Shown here: one piece after another, positions 1 to 13,524 of the stretch
Numbering within the stretch: the stretch's first letter is position 1
How the letters are laid out: each line of letters opens with the position of its first letter
Source: Rotaria sordida
Taxonomy: Eukaryota; Rotifera; Eurotatoria; Philodinida; Philodinidae
Length of the DNA: 64,000 bases
Direction of reading: 5' to 3'
Assembly: GCA_905250125.1 (NCBI GenBank)
Contig: CAJNOL010000701.1
Coordinates: 46,174 to 110,173, forward strand
Made by a program: the position numbers and the translations under genes
Notes under the pieces: model-generated
Told to the model about the DNA's origin: nothing
The model's database searches: none
The model's input: the letters and a program-made list of their open reading frames with translations, nothing else

Positions 1-366
1 AAGTTCGATAAAATTGAATGAACAAAACAGACAAGTAAAAATTTGTTGAGTAAAAAGAAGAAGAAAAAGAAAAAGAGTTAAAATTTTTACTTCAATTTTG
101 TTTTATTTAACACAGATTCTGTTCTCTTACTCCTTTCATTTTAGTAAAAAAAAAAAGGACAGTGTGACAGTTTATTCAACCATCGTTACCTATTTTCTTT
201 TCTTTTTCTTTTCGTAACAACACATTTGAAATACTATGAATTTGTGCATGTACACAGGGTTTTGTTTTTTTTTGATTTTCAATAAAAATAATTCCATTAT
301 GTTATTTACAAACTATATCAATGTGCACTTAGGTGAAAATCATTAGTGATATTCATTATAAGAACA
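1..366. other. Non-coding 5' flank of the window
   Basis: AT-rich sequence with poly-A and poly-T runs. I see no coding exon, RNA gene or clear repeat. It presumably holds the promoter and 5' UTR of the glycosyltransferase gene that starts at 367. Confidence 0.5.
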
Positions 367-3300
367 ATGCGAACTGCAAATCGATCGTGTTTAACAATGA
401 TCTTGATGATCATTACAGTTTGTATGACTTTTATTAGTTTTCATTTATATCAAAAAGAAAAAAGTCGACAACAATTAACTCAAATGATTCAGCCTGTTAC
501 TGCCAAAATATCACCCTTAATTTCTACAACCTTAAACATTGAAAAAATTGCTACTAAAGGTACAATATAATTGGCTTTTTGTTTTTTTTTTGTATTATGA
601 AATTAATCTATAAAATTTCATTGGAAAGAATCAAAACTTTGAATTATTATGAGTTTAGATCTACAAAAGATGGTGGTATTGTTTAATCGAATAATCAATA
701 TATTTAGTTCCTATATCTCGAGAGAAATTTAGAAATATGTTGTAAACGAAATTTTATTATATGTGAAATAGTAATAAATTGTTATCTTATATCCTTTGGT
801 TTTAAAAGTAACAAATGTCAATTCTTCTCGCATTTAGTATCTCTTTTTATCATAAAAAGAAAATTATGTTTTATCATTATATTCGTTAAGAAAAGACAAA
901 GAAGGAACAAACTTATTTCCTGATTTCTGGTTATTTCTATCACTAAAACTCATTTTTTTTGTCTGTTCACCATGAATCATCGAAAATGCTTAAAGATGAA
1001 GGAAAATCCAGAGAAATCATTAGAGATTAAATGTAACCACTAAGAATATTGGTAATTATTGAAAATTAAGAAAGTCAATAAAAATCATTAGAAACCAGGA
1101 CTTTACTTTTAATCCTATTAATGAAGATTTTCTATGGTGTACAGTCATTTTCATTGATTTCTAATGGCTTTCGATAATTTTAAACCACGATCAGTCATTA
1201 TTTATATCCTTAAGGCGTTATAATAATTTTTGATAATTTCTATCATAGAAATTAGTTTATTTCTCCTTGGAAAAAATAGATCTTTTATTTTTTAAATATA
1301 ACTAATAGATTCAACAATCACAACTGAAGAAAAATCAACAAAAAATGAAAATCTATTTGTTAAATATTCAAGTGATGATTATCTTCGTTCACTTCTTCGT
1401 AAACAATCAAATTCACTTGGTCAAGTTATTGTAACAATAATTGGTGGTGATAGTTATTCATTATTTGCTTGGGATTGGTATGAAAGAATGTTAGAAATAT
1501 CTAATGATACAAATAATTGTCATTGTTTTGTTATTGCTATGGATGAAATTGCTGTTATTTTAGCTTTAAAACAAAATGTACCAGTTTATTATTCAACATT
1601 TTCATTTAATCATCAAATGCAATGGATTAATACTATTGAAGTACGACAACATTCACTTTATCGTGTTGGTCATGCAAAATTTGATACGCCAGCTAAAATT
1701 GTTCAAATGGGATATTCTGTTATAATTAGTGAAATGGATGTTTTCTGGTAAGATAATATTCAATGTTTAATTTAAATAAGAAATCTAACAGATAGATCAT
1801 AAAGAATACTGAGAGATATATTCTTTAGAGCCTATCCGTTATCAACAGAATCTTTTTCAATTTGTTAGTTATTAATTACATTGTTAATATATTACTGTGA
1901 AATGAATTAGTATTCGACAAGGATTTCACTTTTTGAGTAGAATTTAAGTCGAAAATTTGTAATAGTTCTCCTAACTAAAATAAAGACATTATTTGGCATG
2001 ATGAAAAACTTGAGTAAATGAAATACTTTCATTCAATATATGTTTTCGTTTGTTTGTCATTATTGATCATGGAATTGAAAGTCAAGTCGGAATATTATAA
2101 TAATTCGAGAATATTTTTTCTAATCAATTTATCAAGAACATTAAAAATAGTTTTCTTTAAAATTAGATTATATATTCTTAAATATAACCAACTATTTTAT
2201 GATCATTCTAGTGTTTTATTTCTTTATAAGGATTTCATAAGAAATTAAATTTAACTCGTTTTACTTGATTCTCTTCAAGTTTTTATGATATTGACATGTT
2301 CTGTTCCTTTTAGTTCCTTTTAATCACTAAAGTACTTAAGAAACTAAAGGGAGTAAGCCGAGTGAAATGACTAAAATATCTTTTCATATGTCCTCTTATA
2401 TATTTATGCTTCGTATTCTTACGGTTGTAGAAAATGTATATTTATAAACAAGTAAAACAGGATAAAGTTGATTTCTTATGAATCTCTATTGTAAGATCAT
2501 ATTCAGATTTAGATACGGAATTGGTAACTTGTTTGATTGTAAGACTTAAAGATAAATACCAGATATTTTAAAGTTTAGTCTTATTATATATGCACTCAAA
2601 CACATCACAATGATAAAGAACTTTGATGTTTTCTTACGCAGCATCAATTACTATGATAATCTGATGCACTATAAGATATATTAAAAACCAAGCCGAAATT
2701 TAAGTCTCAGGACGTAACTGAACGATAACCTCTAACTTTTGCTGCTGGTATTTTGTTGTGGAATTCTCCTGATTCAGATTTATACTTGAAGAAAAATTTT
2801 CATGGTTCCATAGTTGAATAATTATAAGAATTGTTTTTCATTTAGTCAAAAACTATTTCTAACATGCCAAATCCTTACAGATCATTATAGATATTTCTAT
2901 CTATGAGAAATAATAAAATCTTGTTCAATTATAAATTCCATACTTATGAAATAATTATGTTTTATAAAAATCTATTATATTATTATGATTATTATTATTG
3001 TAGGAGAAAGAATCTACTTGATTATTTAAAACAACCATTAGATATTTATGATTTACAAATAAGTCATCATTACGGATCTCATCCACGTGTTAATATTGGT
3101 TTATTTTTTGTTCAATCAACAAATGCATCAATATTATTTTTTTCTTATATTGCTGAATTTTGGATACGTTATGGTAAAAGTGGTTTTCTTTCTGATCAAC
3201 GTGTACTTGATGCTTTACTTAATAATTATGATCGATTAGATAAAACTTATTTAAAAGCAATGAAACCAATATCATCTTTACTATTCAATTGGACAACACA

Positions 3301-4031
3301 TGATTTTGGAAATCATTATTCACATTTGATGACAGATGGTAGTGCTTTTGTGTTGTTTAATCAAGCAGCTAAATATGGAATAAGATCAAAAAAATTTTAT
3401 GGTGAAATAAAACCAAAATTTTTTACAGTTACAATAGAAAATATGTAAGAAAAATAAATGAGAATTATATTGTTTAGTTAAGTTTTATTTTTTATTTAAT
3501 AGAAATATGTCAATTAATCTTCGAAATCTTCTTATTCGTTCTCTTCTTATTCTTCAACATACAAAATTACAAAATCGAACATTTATTTTTCCTGCTTTTT
3601 CATCGAATTTAACTACTATTCCAATAACATATCAACTTGATATTAAAAAATTTTTACTCTATTGGTCAGAAGAACGTATTCGTTTACCTGAATTTCTTCT
3701 TCTTGAAAAAATTCGTTCTTTACCAATTACAACTCTTCCATATTCATCTGAGAAAACATACGAAGATGTTAATGGAATATTAAATTTTACTTTAGAATCA
3801 ATTCCTATTGATTTACCAGCACCTTCATCACAATTTGAAGTACATATTCGAGATTCTCTTCTATGGTGTTCACCACCTAGACAAGATGGAACATGGTGTT
3901 TTCATCATCCTAGAGATTTTGGTGCAACAATGGAAATATTATTTGCTTGTCGAGGTGATCCATACCCACCTTGTGCAAATAAAACAGAAAAAAATGAACA
4001 ATTTCTTCAAAGACCATACGAAAAACAATAA
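367..4031 (+). CDS. Type II membrane glycosyltransferase, nucleotide-diphospho-sugar transferase (GT77-like)
   Basis: Four exons join in phase: 367-559, 1309-1747, 3004-3444 and 3503-4031, giving 533 aa. Residues about 9-28 form one hydrophobic signal anchor after a short basic N-terminus, as in Golgi enzymes. The middle resembles the nucleotide-diphospho-sugar transferase fold (PF03407 type): a VIVTIIGGD strand, then RVGHAKF, a GYSVIISEMDVFW segment (residues about 199-211) and a later VNIGLFFVQST segment. The metal-binding D-x-D usual in this family appears as E-M-D (206-208), split from the next exon inside the Trp codon. The C-terminal about 170 aa contain Cys-rich SLLWCSPPRQDGTWC and a DFGATMEILFACRG motif and may be family-specific. 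ATG 367 is preferred to the upstream in-frame GTG at 346. Intron 1 holds a hAT-like MITE and intron 2 is 1.26 kb. The acceptor sugar cannot be inferred. Confidence 0.8.
897..1269. mobile_element. hAT-like foldback MITE in intron 1 of the glycosyltransferase gene
   Basis: The left end reads CAAAGAAGGAACAAACTTAT and the right end finishes in TCTCCTTG. The element is homologous over most of its length to the one at 43029-43327, for example the shared block ATGGCTTTCGATAATTTT followed by TATCCTTAAGG. Inner halves are imperfect inverted repeats: the stretch near 1060-1100 pairs with that near 1150-1185. CAAGG/CCTTG ends are typical of hAT-derived MITEs. The target duplication is decayed. Confidence 0.6.
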
Positions 4032-4550
4032 GAAATTATTGAATATTGTTTTGTCATAATGAAGACCGATGAAATGAAAGAAAAAAAAAGAAACAAATCT
4101 CACTAAAATATTTTTATAATTTTTAGTCAAAAATTTTAATACAAAAAATAAATCATTGAAAAATATATTCTTATACAAAATAACCATGATGAATATAAAT
4201 GCAAATAACATATAGATAAAGATATTAAACTCGAAATCTATTGATTAAAATTTTTAAAAATTGAAAAGCTAATGATTTTATTAATTTTATTTTAGAATTC
4301 CAATGCATTTTACATGACATATTATAATAAGTTCGATGATTTCTTTTCTTTTTTTTTCATTACACTCGATGATTAAATAAACAACGAAAATAAAGAAGAT
4401 TTGTTTTTCATTGAATTGCGTTGCTTTCTTAGGTTTGATTAAAATCAAACAAAGTTGTGCAAGTATAAAAATCAAATCATATTAGACATCAATAATATAT
4501 CGACAACAGTTGATTGTTTGACTTAAGAGGAAAATAACGTGAAAAAAACA
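4032..4550. other. Intergenic spacer
   Basis: About 520 bp between two same-strand genes. It should contain the 3' UTR of the glycosyltransferase gene and the promoter of the next gene. Only AT-rich low-complexity sequence is visible. Confidence 0.5.
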
Positions 4551-6084
4551 ATGCGTGTATCAAACATTTCGCGTGTACCAAAACTACCTAAAATTCGGCG
4601 TATGAGTCTAAGAGAAATTCAAGCAACTCAAATCGCTAATGATTTTAATTATCCATCTACGACAGTAGGAATTTTTTCTTAAAGTTTTCTATTTTTGTCG
4701 TATTGTTTTAGTCAGCAAACAAATGGGCAACTAGAGGTCAAAATCAAGTTGCACCAGAAATTCATAATTCAATAAGTTCAAATGCAGGATTGCCAAGAGA
4801 TCTTAGGAATAATGAACAGTAAATTAAATATTTCATAATAATAAAATTTTTATCAATAAAATAATATTAATATTCGCTTTTTTTTTATTTTCTAGACAAA
4901 AAAGCTTCTTTCGACGACCTTGGTTTTTGATTTTTGCAGCTATTTTTTGTTTTATTCTCATAATTGCGATTGTTGCTATTGTTCTGGGTATAATTCTACG
5001 TATGTATATTTTTAAATACTTGATTTATTTTCTTGCATGTCATATTTGAAAGCTATAATAGTGATGATTGTGTCAACATTGTCGTTTTCAAGGGTACAAG
5101 ATATAATAAGGATCATGCTAATAGAAAAAACAACAAACATGATTAAAAATATGATAATTAGATCTTTTTTTTTTTATAAGATTTTTTCCATTAATACATA
5201 TATTTTAATGAATTCTTCTAGCTTCGACACCCAATGATACAGCCACTCAAAGTAATTAGAATTGAAATGATCTTATCTATGATAAAATCATGTTACTTTT
5301 TTAGAATCGGCAATAGTGAAATCAGAAATATCTACATGTATGTATTAAAAATACAAATGACATAATACGATCAGTTTTATATTTGTTTTATTCTTTAACT
5401 AATATTCAACAAAACAAAGATATCTCATTCTGAAGAGAGTATTCAATTAGTAGATACTTTTTAAAGGTTCTTTTCAGAAACGTTTTAAGCTAAAATAAAT
5501 AAAATTAAAAAATCTTATGTAAAAATTTTGTTCGATAAAATGTATTCCGAAATAATTTTAGTTGATAAATGAACAAATTATCTCTTTTTCTTTTTATCAT
5601 AGCCATGATATGCTCAAGTACTGATCATGGATTAATTGCAATTTTAAATAGATCAAGTCCATCCGGATGGATATCATATTCTTACAACTATTCAGCTATA
5701 AAAACAACACCAACACTTTTATTTGGTTTTGAAACTGATAATATGCATAGATTTTATTTGGATACTGTATCTGTTGTAGACAATAATATATCTTCGATTG
5801 AATTATTAACCAATCCTAGTTTTGAAAATTCAACAATGAATATACTTGGTTGGGTTACATCATGTGAAACAACATGTGCAAGTCAAATAGTTTCTGGTCT
5901 TGAATGTTCTGGATTATCTGGAAATTGTTTCATGGTTTATTGTAATACAAGCAATTCTTCTATCTCTTTTCTAAGTCAATCTTTTATGGCTACAATTGGA
6001 AATACATATACAATCTCATTTATGTTAAATCATGTAGGAAATCCTAGCACTGGAATCATGTCATTTTATCTTGATGTTAACTAA
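4551..6084 (+). CDS. Single-pass membrane protein with GFE..W ectodomain (copy A)
   Basis: Six exons join in phase: 4551-4664, 4712-4818, 4896-4999, 5222-5251, 5305-5337 and 5603-6084, giving 289 aa. Residues 1-82 are a polar, basic N-terminus ending in FFRRPW. Residues about 83-105 are one very hydrophobic helix. Two micro-exons (30 and 33 nt) encode a short Ser/Thr-containing stalk. Residues 130-289 form an ectodomain with FYLDTVSVV (180-188), the NPSFEN block (200-205) and a Trp at 213. This is the same order as in the gene at 13525-15612, so the two are paralogues. The pattern (strand, LD.VS, then a NGGFE-like start and a Trp) resembles jelly-roll carbohydrate-binding modules, but no ligand can be assigned. 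The ATG at 5569 is not the start: the acceptor at 5602 lies inside that reading frame and gives the right phase. An AATAAA-like signal lies near 6173. Confidence 0.75.
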
Positions 6085-9000
6085 ACATACCATCGAGAGA
6101 TCATTATTTATAGATTATCATTTGTGTGAATGAGTTCGAGAGAATGAGATGAAATCTTCTTTTTGCCTCAAAATAAATGAATTAAAAAATGTTGAGTATC
6201 AGCTACTAGTCAAACATAACATATATTCTACTATTAGAGAGATCATTGGCGGACCACAATCAAATTTCCAGGTATGACAATTGCCACCAATTGTTTTCTG
6301 GTCGCTGGTCTACAAGAGAAGCTTATTTTTTAAAATAATTAGTATTTTCTATATAAAGCTAATGTATTATTATTAAAAGTAATATTAATTAGTTGAATAC
6401 AGTTATTCTTTTTAAATAGACGAACAAGAACAGTTGGAAAATGATTACAATAATAGATAAAAACAATGTAGTCCATCTATTGAAATATAAAAGAAAATTA
6501 AATGCAATAAATGAAAGGAATGATTTAATCATTTTTTCTATTTTGACTTTTACCTATTACATTTGCTGTTAATTCTATGTAGAATATCGTCATTGGAACA
6601 AGTTCAGTTGATATGATATAAACAATAATTTTGAATTATTTCCATACTAACCAATTGTCAGTGTTTTGTTCGATGTATTATTTCATCATGTCGGACAGAA
6701 ACTTTTCATTTTTTTCATATTCGAATATTAGTATTCTTTATCGTGATTAACTATTTTTAAATTCTAAGTACGTATAATAAGTTCATGGGTTTTTTTCGAA
6801 CCATATGGATTTTGTTCAACTATATAATGATTCATTAATAGTAAGGTTACTATATAGCGTTGCAGAGAAAAATCTTTTCATAATAGCCTAATCACGAGGA
6901 TTATTAAATGATATTTTCATTTATGTAGCATGGTAACTTCAAGTTTGATAACTAGATTTATAATAGCAACAAAACTGAACGAAATCTATATAGTTCGAAA
7001 ACAAAACGTGATTTTATTCTATACACTTAAAACTCGAAAATAGTCAATCACAATGCAGTACACTATCAACTATATAAGACAACAGAATATTAACTATGAA
7101 CATTTGATAGATCACAAATATTAACGAATAGACATCTGTCATGATACATTGTCTGGCAACAATAGTATTCATAATAGATTTATGAATAGTAATAATAAGA
7201 CACCAGAAGCATATTGAATAGCAATCGATTGCTAACTAAACACAAATAATACATGTTTTAATGAAGTTATTGCATATATGTCTATCGAAGATAAAACTAT
7301 AAATATTCTTTCAATAGAACTTGTACATTGTGATCTTACTAACAAATAGACAATACCAAGTATAACATAAAATGGAAGAAGAATAAATGTTAGTTTGTCC
7401 TAGCTCATATTCAACATGAATGAGAATGTTGATGTCAAACTCGAGAGATGTCGATTTTTTCTACTAGAAATTCAACAGATGTGAAAAATAATGAATCTGA
7501 TAAACAACGTTTTATGCAAGTTTTCTCTTCCGGAATGACAATTTAAAAGTCCTGGAGAGCGCGAACATCTATTTTTCGAAGCACAGATTAACAGAACATG
7601 GTACAATAACCACAAACTTCTGGAGGGTCAGCTCGATTTTTTGACAAATACCATCTTCTTGGTCGTCACTCAAGATAAAACACTAATGATGAAAATTTTT
7701 TATTCAAAATATATGGATTCGATTGATTATAGGTAATAGCAATAGATATAATTAGAATTCTTAGTGTTTTCTTAATACGTTCGCTGTATTGTTCTCAACA
7801 AAATTAATACTGATAAATTATTCTAGACTAAATTTTTATAAGGAAAATAATTGTGTGAAGCTGCTATATGAATATTTTATTGTTTTTTATTGATGAAACA
7901 ATATGGGTACAATTCCTGCCAGAGCTGGGTACAGGACAGAATGGAAAAATTTGCCCTGTGACCAGCAAGTGTGGATGTGAGTGCTAGTGTTTCTTCATTT
8001 TATCTCAACTAACACCCATACCCATCCTCTTCATTTCTGATGATGTATTTAACAACTTTAATTGAAAACGTTTGTTTTAATAGATGAACTAAGATCTCCA
8101 AACATTAATTTTCTCCCTGAAAAATCTTATAATCAAAGAGTAACCGAATATTTGATAATTTTTATACTGATGATACTCGGACAACTGATGCTCTGCTTAT
8201 CGGATTTTTCAGTTCCGATTTGTTCAAGTTTCAAACATGTTCACCTTCTTCCCTATTTTTTTCTCTCAATACTATGCTGTCTAGAATGTATGAAGTATAG
8301 CAAGAATAATTAGATTTGAAACATCATAGAAACTATGATCTTTTACTGTGAAAAATTATAAAACACAAAATATTAGATAAAAAACAACAAACATATTATC
8401 TTATAAAGATTCAGGACTAGTTATGATATAATCGTTTATAAGAAACGATATTTTAATTATTATCGAAAACTATTCAGTCATATCGAATATTATTTTAAAT
8501 ATTAAAAATCGATATTAGATAGTGATACGAAGATCTTGCCACGTGTACAATCTGCTTACATCTATAGATCTATCATTACTGTTATTTATTCATATAATAA
8601 GAATATCAATTAGTGCTATGATTTTAAGAATGAACTAAATATTATTACAGCTGTTAACTAATGATATCGGACGTTGAAAGATATAAAAATACAAGTATTC
8701 GTTGAATTCTTCAGAAAGAAGATTGAATAAAGTAAACGCATTATTCACTTTAACGAGAATTATTTTTAATTGTGATTACTTGTGAAATTTTTCTTTAATT
8801 TTTTTCTAATTTTTGATATTCACAGAATTCTGATGATTTAGAATAATGGATAATGTAGAAAAATTCAATTACGTTAACATATTTTATTTATTGTTAATTA
8901 AATTTCAAATATAAATAAATACAAGAACATTTTTTAGATAAATTAAAACGAGATGATATAGATTATTAGAAGATACTGTCATAAAATTAGTATTGAAAAA

Positions 9001-9421
9001 ACAAATGAATCTTTCATTTGTTTATTTTATAACTATGATGATGCGATGAAAATTTTAGAGAATAAAGTTTTTTTTTTTTTTTTTGAACCTTTTTTCTTAT
9101 TGTATTAGATGATAAGTACAGAGCGACAGCTACGAAAATTTATTCATAGGCTTATCAATATTCCAATGCGATGATATATTTAATCAAGTTCTATCAATAT
9201 GACTCAATTTTAATTATCCTTTATTTTTATTGCTAATACATTATATGTACATATGGGCAATCAAATTGATGATTACGCATTCTTATATTAACACAAGAAA
9301 AATATTTTCTTTTATTTCATATTTGTGATATAATAATTGTTTCATCTATAATGAACAAAAATTATTTCAAATGAAATCCTTCATTTTTTTTGTTTGTAAT
9401 AATGATAAATAATTGTTCTAG
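6085..9421. other. Gene-poor intergenic region, 3.3 kb
   Basis: No exon chain, RNA gene or clear transposon end was recognised. A less AT-rich patch near 7900-7990 is unlike its surroundings and may be old transposon sequence. A short open frame at 8062-8313 has neither the codon use nor the splice context of its neighbours. Confidence 0.5.
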
Positions 9422-11252
9422 ATGTTTGTTTCAACTTCTTTTGAAATGTTACCCGATGAAATTCTTTTATCTATATTTCAATATCTTCGTGAAGCTGATG
9501 TTCTCTATTCATTTTATAATCTTAATACACGTCTTAATACAACAATAACAGGTTATTGTCGTTATGTTAATTTAATGGCTGTCTCATATAAACAATTTGA
9601 ATATGCTGTTTCTTATGTTCTACCTAAAATTGGTTCGTTTGTTCGTACATTTGTACTTAATGGTAATTGGGAAACTATCATAAATAAAAACTTATCTTCT
9701 TTTCTTTTTATTTCACCTCTATCTTTATTATTTCCACAACTTGAAAAATTAATAGTTAAATGGTTTACTAGTGAAAGATTTTTATTATTTATTGATAATA
9801 TTCAAAATTTTTCAAAACTTATTGAATTAGATATTCGATTTCTTAGAGGAAATATCATAGATTCACTTTTGACAAAAGTTCTTTCTGCTAATAATAGTCA
9901 ACTTACGATAGTATCAATTGATCAAGATTCAATTGATTTAGATATACCTAAAGATATAAATGGAATATCTTATCCAAATATTCGAGAGCTTACTATAAAT
10001 CTAACATTATGTAAATTAATTCCATGTCTATTTGTACTTGTGCCTAATGTACGTCGTTTACATATAAATATTGATGAATTGTCAAATGGTTCAAAATCAA
10101 AACTAATAAATAATAGTTTATCATGTCTTATTCATCTAATCAATTTTCAATTACGTTCAATAAATTATTTTTGGACATTCAATGAAATAGATTATTTACT
10201 CAAAGCCATGCCTTCATTACAACAACTTGCACTTGATCTACGTACAGATGACAAGCGTCTAGTCAATGAAAAAGATTTTATGACAATTCTACCTTCATCA
10301 TTAATTAAAATTGATTTTTTCATTCGTTATTATTTTTCTAAATCAAATCCAGATGTTAAAATAGCAAATGGTTTTTCATCATCTCGTATTCCTATCGCTT
10401 GTTTATTAGATGAACCACGACATCGCTTTCTAATTCATACGATTCCATATGATGTAAATTCAGCTATTTTAACAGCAACAATAAGTAAACAAATGTTATC
10501 AGGTTGGATATATATGCAACAAATCAAAGATTTATACATCTATGATATAACATCGATGCTTGAAATACTTCTCATATTACAACATTTTCGTCGACTTCGA
10601 ACACTTACTATTGATGCAAAAGATAAATCAGAAATTTGTAAGTATTTTCATTTATTTTCTTCATTGATATATTTTTTACATTATATTTTATTTTTATAAA
10701 AATAATGTAAAATAATTTGTATTAAAAATTTATTTATTTCTTTGTCTAGTAATTTTACCAAAAGAATCACAATCAATCAATTTAAAATTACCTTTTCTTA
10801 AACAGATTGAAACATCTGGAATATTTGAATTATATCCTTTACTTAATGCTGCACCAAATCTTGACTATTTAATTATTTATTTTGATTGTCTTAAAACATT
10901 ATTCGACAATGAATCTACATGTTATCTATTAAAAACTCGAATTATTCGTCTTAATATTATGGATTGGATTGATATTGACTCTGATCTATTACAACGTGTA
11001 TCACAAATATTTAGTTCTCTTCGTCATCTTGTTATAACTTTAAAAGATCCAAAAGTTCATATTGATGATTTTGTATTGAAAATTATTTCTCTTTGGAAAG
11101 GAAAAACACGTCTTTCAGTCGATGTTACAGGTTTATTACCAGAAGAAATACGTAAAAATCTTAGACAATGGATTATTGATCATTCACATATAAAATCAGA
11201 AGATTCATTTACAGTTGAATATAATGAAAATTGGTTTGATTTATGGTTTTAA
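9422..11252 (+). CDS. F-box protein with LRR-like repeats
   Basis: Two exons, 9422-10637 and 10750-11252, join at phase 1 (donor gtaagt, acceptor tctag) to give 572 aa. The N-terminus, LPDEILLSIFQYLREADVLY at about residues 10-29, followed by FYNLNTRLN, is a clear F-box, the segment that binds SKP1 in SCF ubiquitin ligases. The remainder is a series of Leu/Ile-rich segments of the type FPQLEKLIV, YPNIRELTINL, VPNVRRLHINI, MPSLQQLALDL and FRRLRTLTID, consistent with degenerate leucine-rich repeats for substrate capture. F-box/LRR genes of this style are, to my knowledge, multi-copy in rotifer genomes, and a broken relative lies at about 61.8 kb. Substrate unknown. The ATG directly follows a TTCTAG, so an extra non-coding 5' exon is possible. 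Confidence 0.85.
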
Positions 11253-11652
11253 AATGGATATAAATAGAATTTTAATTTATTCTTCCTATTTTATTCAAGC
11301 TTTTGTTTTATAATGAGAATATATAAATATTCTTATTTTATAAAGACTATTATCTGTGATATATATCAAACAATGGTAAATGAATTCTATAATAATAAAT
11401 ATCATAGGATTTTAATATCTCTAATCAAAGTAAACATGTGTATAAAACAATGTGTAGTTATACTTGTTATTATTGAACTTATTTGCTATATCATATGATG
11501 TTATTGCAGAAATTTTTCAACTTTTAGTTTAATTAAAAATAAAAATGAATTTTAATTTAAAATTAATTTATAGAAATAAAAAACAAAATATATTTTTTAT
11601 TTAAATTATTTTCATTTTCATGTTATATAAAATTTCAATAAATAACTTACAA

Positions 11653-11772
11653 TTGTATATATATATATATATNNNNNNNNNNNNNNNNNNNNNNNNNNNN
11701 NNNNNNNNNNNNNNNNNNNNNNNNNNNNNNNNNNNNNNNNNNNNNNNNNNNNNNNNNNNNNNNNNNNNNNNN
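11653..11772. repeat. (TA)n microsatellite followed by a 100-N assembly gap
   Basis: About 20 bp of TA repeats (11653-11672) run straight into 100 N bases (11673-11772). The round gap size suggests a scaffold join of unknown true length, so nothing can be said about the missing sequence. Confidence 0.95.
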
Positions 11773-12701
11773 AATGATTTAATTTTCCTTTCTTTTGATT
11801 GTTGATTATAATATTAAACTATGAAATATATTCAATAATTATTTATACATAAATTATTAATCGCAAATCTCTCAATCTAATGATAGACAAAAATTTTTGA
11901 TTTCATTCTCTATAAGCTGCTCTTTTTTTGTATAATATCTCGTCTTCTATCACTTGAGTTAATAGAACTAGTAATAGATTATTTCACAATAAACAAGTTT
12001 CTATATAATGCTTTCATGTTATGATTAATTTCTATTACTATCGGTATCTAGAATCATCTAATGAAATTCAAATGTTGAAATTAGTTTAATAAAGCCATGA
12101 AAAATCTATTATTTGTTGCCTAGGATGAATGAATAGAAATAACGAATGATTGTTTCAACACTGATTGATCATGTCATATTGCACTCAAGAGAACTCATGG
12201 ATTTATTTTTTTTGTTGACATATTTGCCTGTAATTTGTTCGTTTGATTAGCATATATGTTGTAAAAATTGTTCTATAATTCACTTTGGTTTATTTCTTTT
12301 TTCCTTCCAATGAAGAGTATATGTTATAATTGAAAAAAAACCGTTGTTATATGAAAATAATGAAATATGATAAAATTTGTCAAACGTTTATGAAAATAGT
12401 TAGAAAAAAAAATATTTTTAATAGTTTCGATAAAATTGTGTTCTCCAGATGCATTTAACTACTGACAATTAATTGATTTGAAAGAACAATTTTTATTATT
12501 CTATATTGAAGTTTAAAAGATTAAAACTTTCAAATACATATAAATGTATTTTAGTTGATGGAAAAATTGAGAAGAAAATAATATATATATATATCTTTGT
12601 AAACAGGTTTGTTTTTTCAGTAAAAATATCACTAAACAAAGTAAACTTTTGTTGATCAAATGTTATAAAAGATCTCCATTTAGCAATATAAAGTTCTCTC
12701 A
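11773..12701. other. Intergenic, nothing recognised
   Basis: AT-rich sequence between the gap and the palindromic element at 12702. No coding exon chain or RNA gene was seen. The minus-strand open frame at 12496-12702 is low complexity and overlaps the transposon end. Confidence 0.45.
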
Positions 12702-13264
12702 TACAGTGATGAACAAAATTTTTCGTGCGATTTTTTTTGTAAATGTAATTCCATTACAAAGCTGCCGTTTGACACAGGGGTTTTTTTTCCTGTAGCATCA
12801 ACATACAAAAGTTTGAATTCAGAAAGTTGAGTCACACTTGAATTGAACTAATAATAGTCCGATGTAATCACATAATGTCGACGAAATTTTTCGTACGATT
12901 TTCGAATCAAATAATTTTTTTCTAAAAATGTTTAGCAAAAAAGAAAACCTAAATCCACATGAATGAACAGAATTGTTGATTTGAGAATGTTGTCTCAATG
13001 ATCTGATGTTGTAGTTAAAAAAAATAATTTCTTGAAATAAATCTAAAGATAAAGAATTGATATATGTATCATGCCCTATCTACCGCACAGTAGGCAAATT
13101 ACTTCATAGAAAATTTTTCTTGGAAAACTTTCAATTGCTAAAATGTAATTCGTATTTTCTTTTGATTCATTCATATAGATTTAACTTTTTTTTTTTCTAA
13201 AAATTTTCAAAGAAAAATTATTTGATTTGAAAATTTCTAGGAAAAAATTTTGTTCGCTAATGTA
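12702..13264. mobile_element. Tc1/mariner-like foldback MITE, 563 bp
   Basis: The left end TACAGTGATGAACAAAATTT matches the reverse complement of the right end, TACATTAGCGAACAAAATTT. Both ends begin with TA, the usual target duplication of Tc1/mariner elements. Inner arms (about 12895-12975 and 13160-13245) also pair, including the shared block AATCAAATAATTTTT and ATGAATGAA. There is no transposase frame, so it is non-autonomous. Confidence 0.75.
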
Positions 13265-13524
13265 TATTAATACTTTTGACTTTTTTCAATGAATTTTAGT
13301 AAATTTTAATGTCCTCCAATGAAGGTCGAACCAAACGAACTTAAAATACAATCTCCATTCAATTTTCTCTACACAATTGGATTTTTTTAATTAACTATGA
13401 AACATAGTGTGGCTTCATTTCAAGTAAACAATGTACAGATTAAAAAGCTTATTTGATATGCAGTAGAAATATTTTTTATTTGATTTCACAACAATCAACT
13501 TTGTTTTTTTCTTTTTTCAATTCA

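Noticed and set aside
5569-5602. ATG 5569 as a start giving a secreted protein with a signal-like MNKLSLFLFIIAM
   Set aside because: The stretch is a pyrimidine-rich intron end. The acceptor at 5602 restores the phase of the upstream exons and the gene order seen in copy B.
8062-8313. Open frame of 83 codons in the 3.3-kb intergenic region
   Set aside because: Composition and codon use unlike real exons, no splice partners and no recognisable domain.
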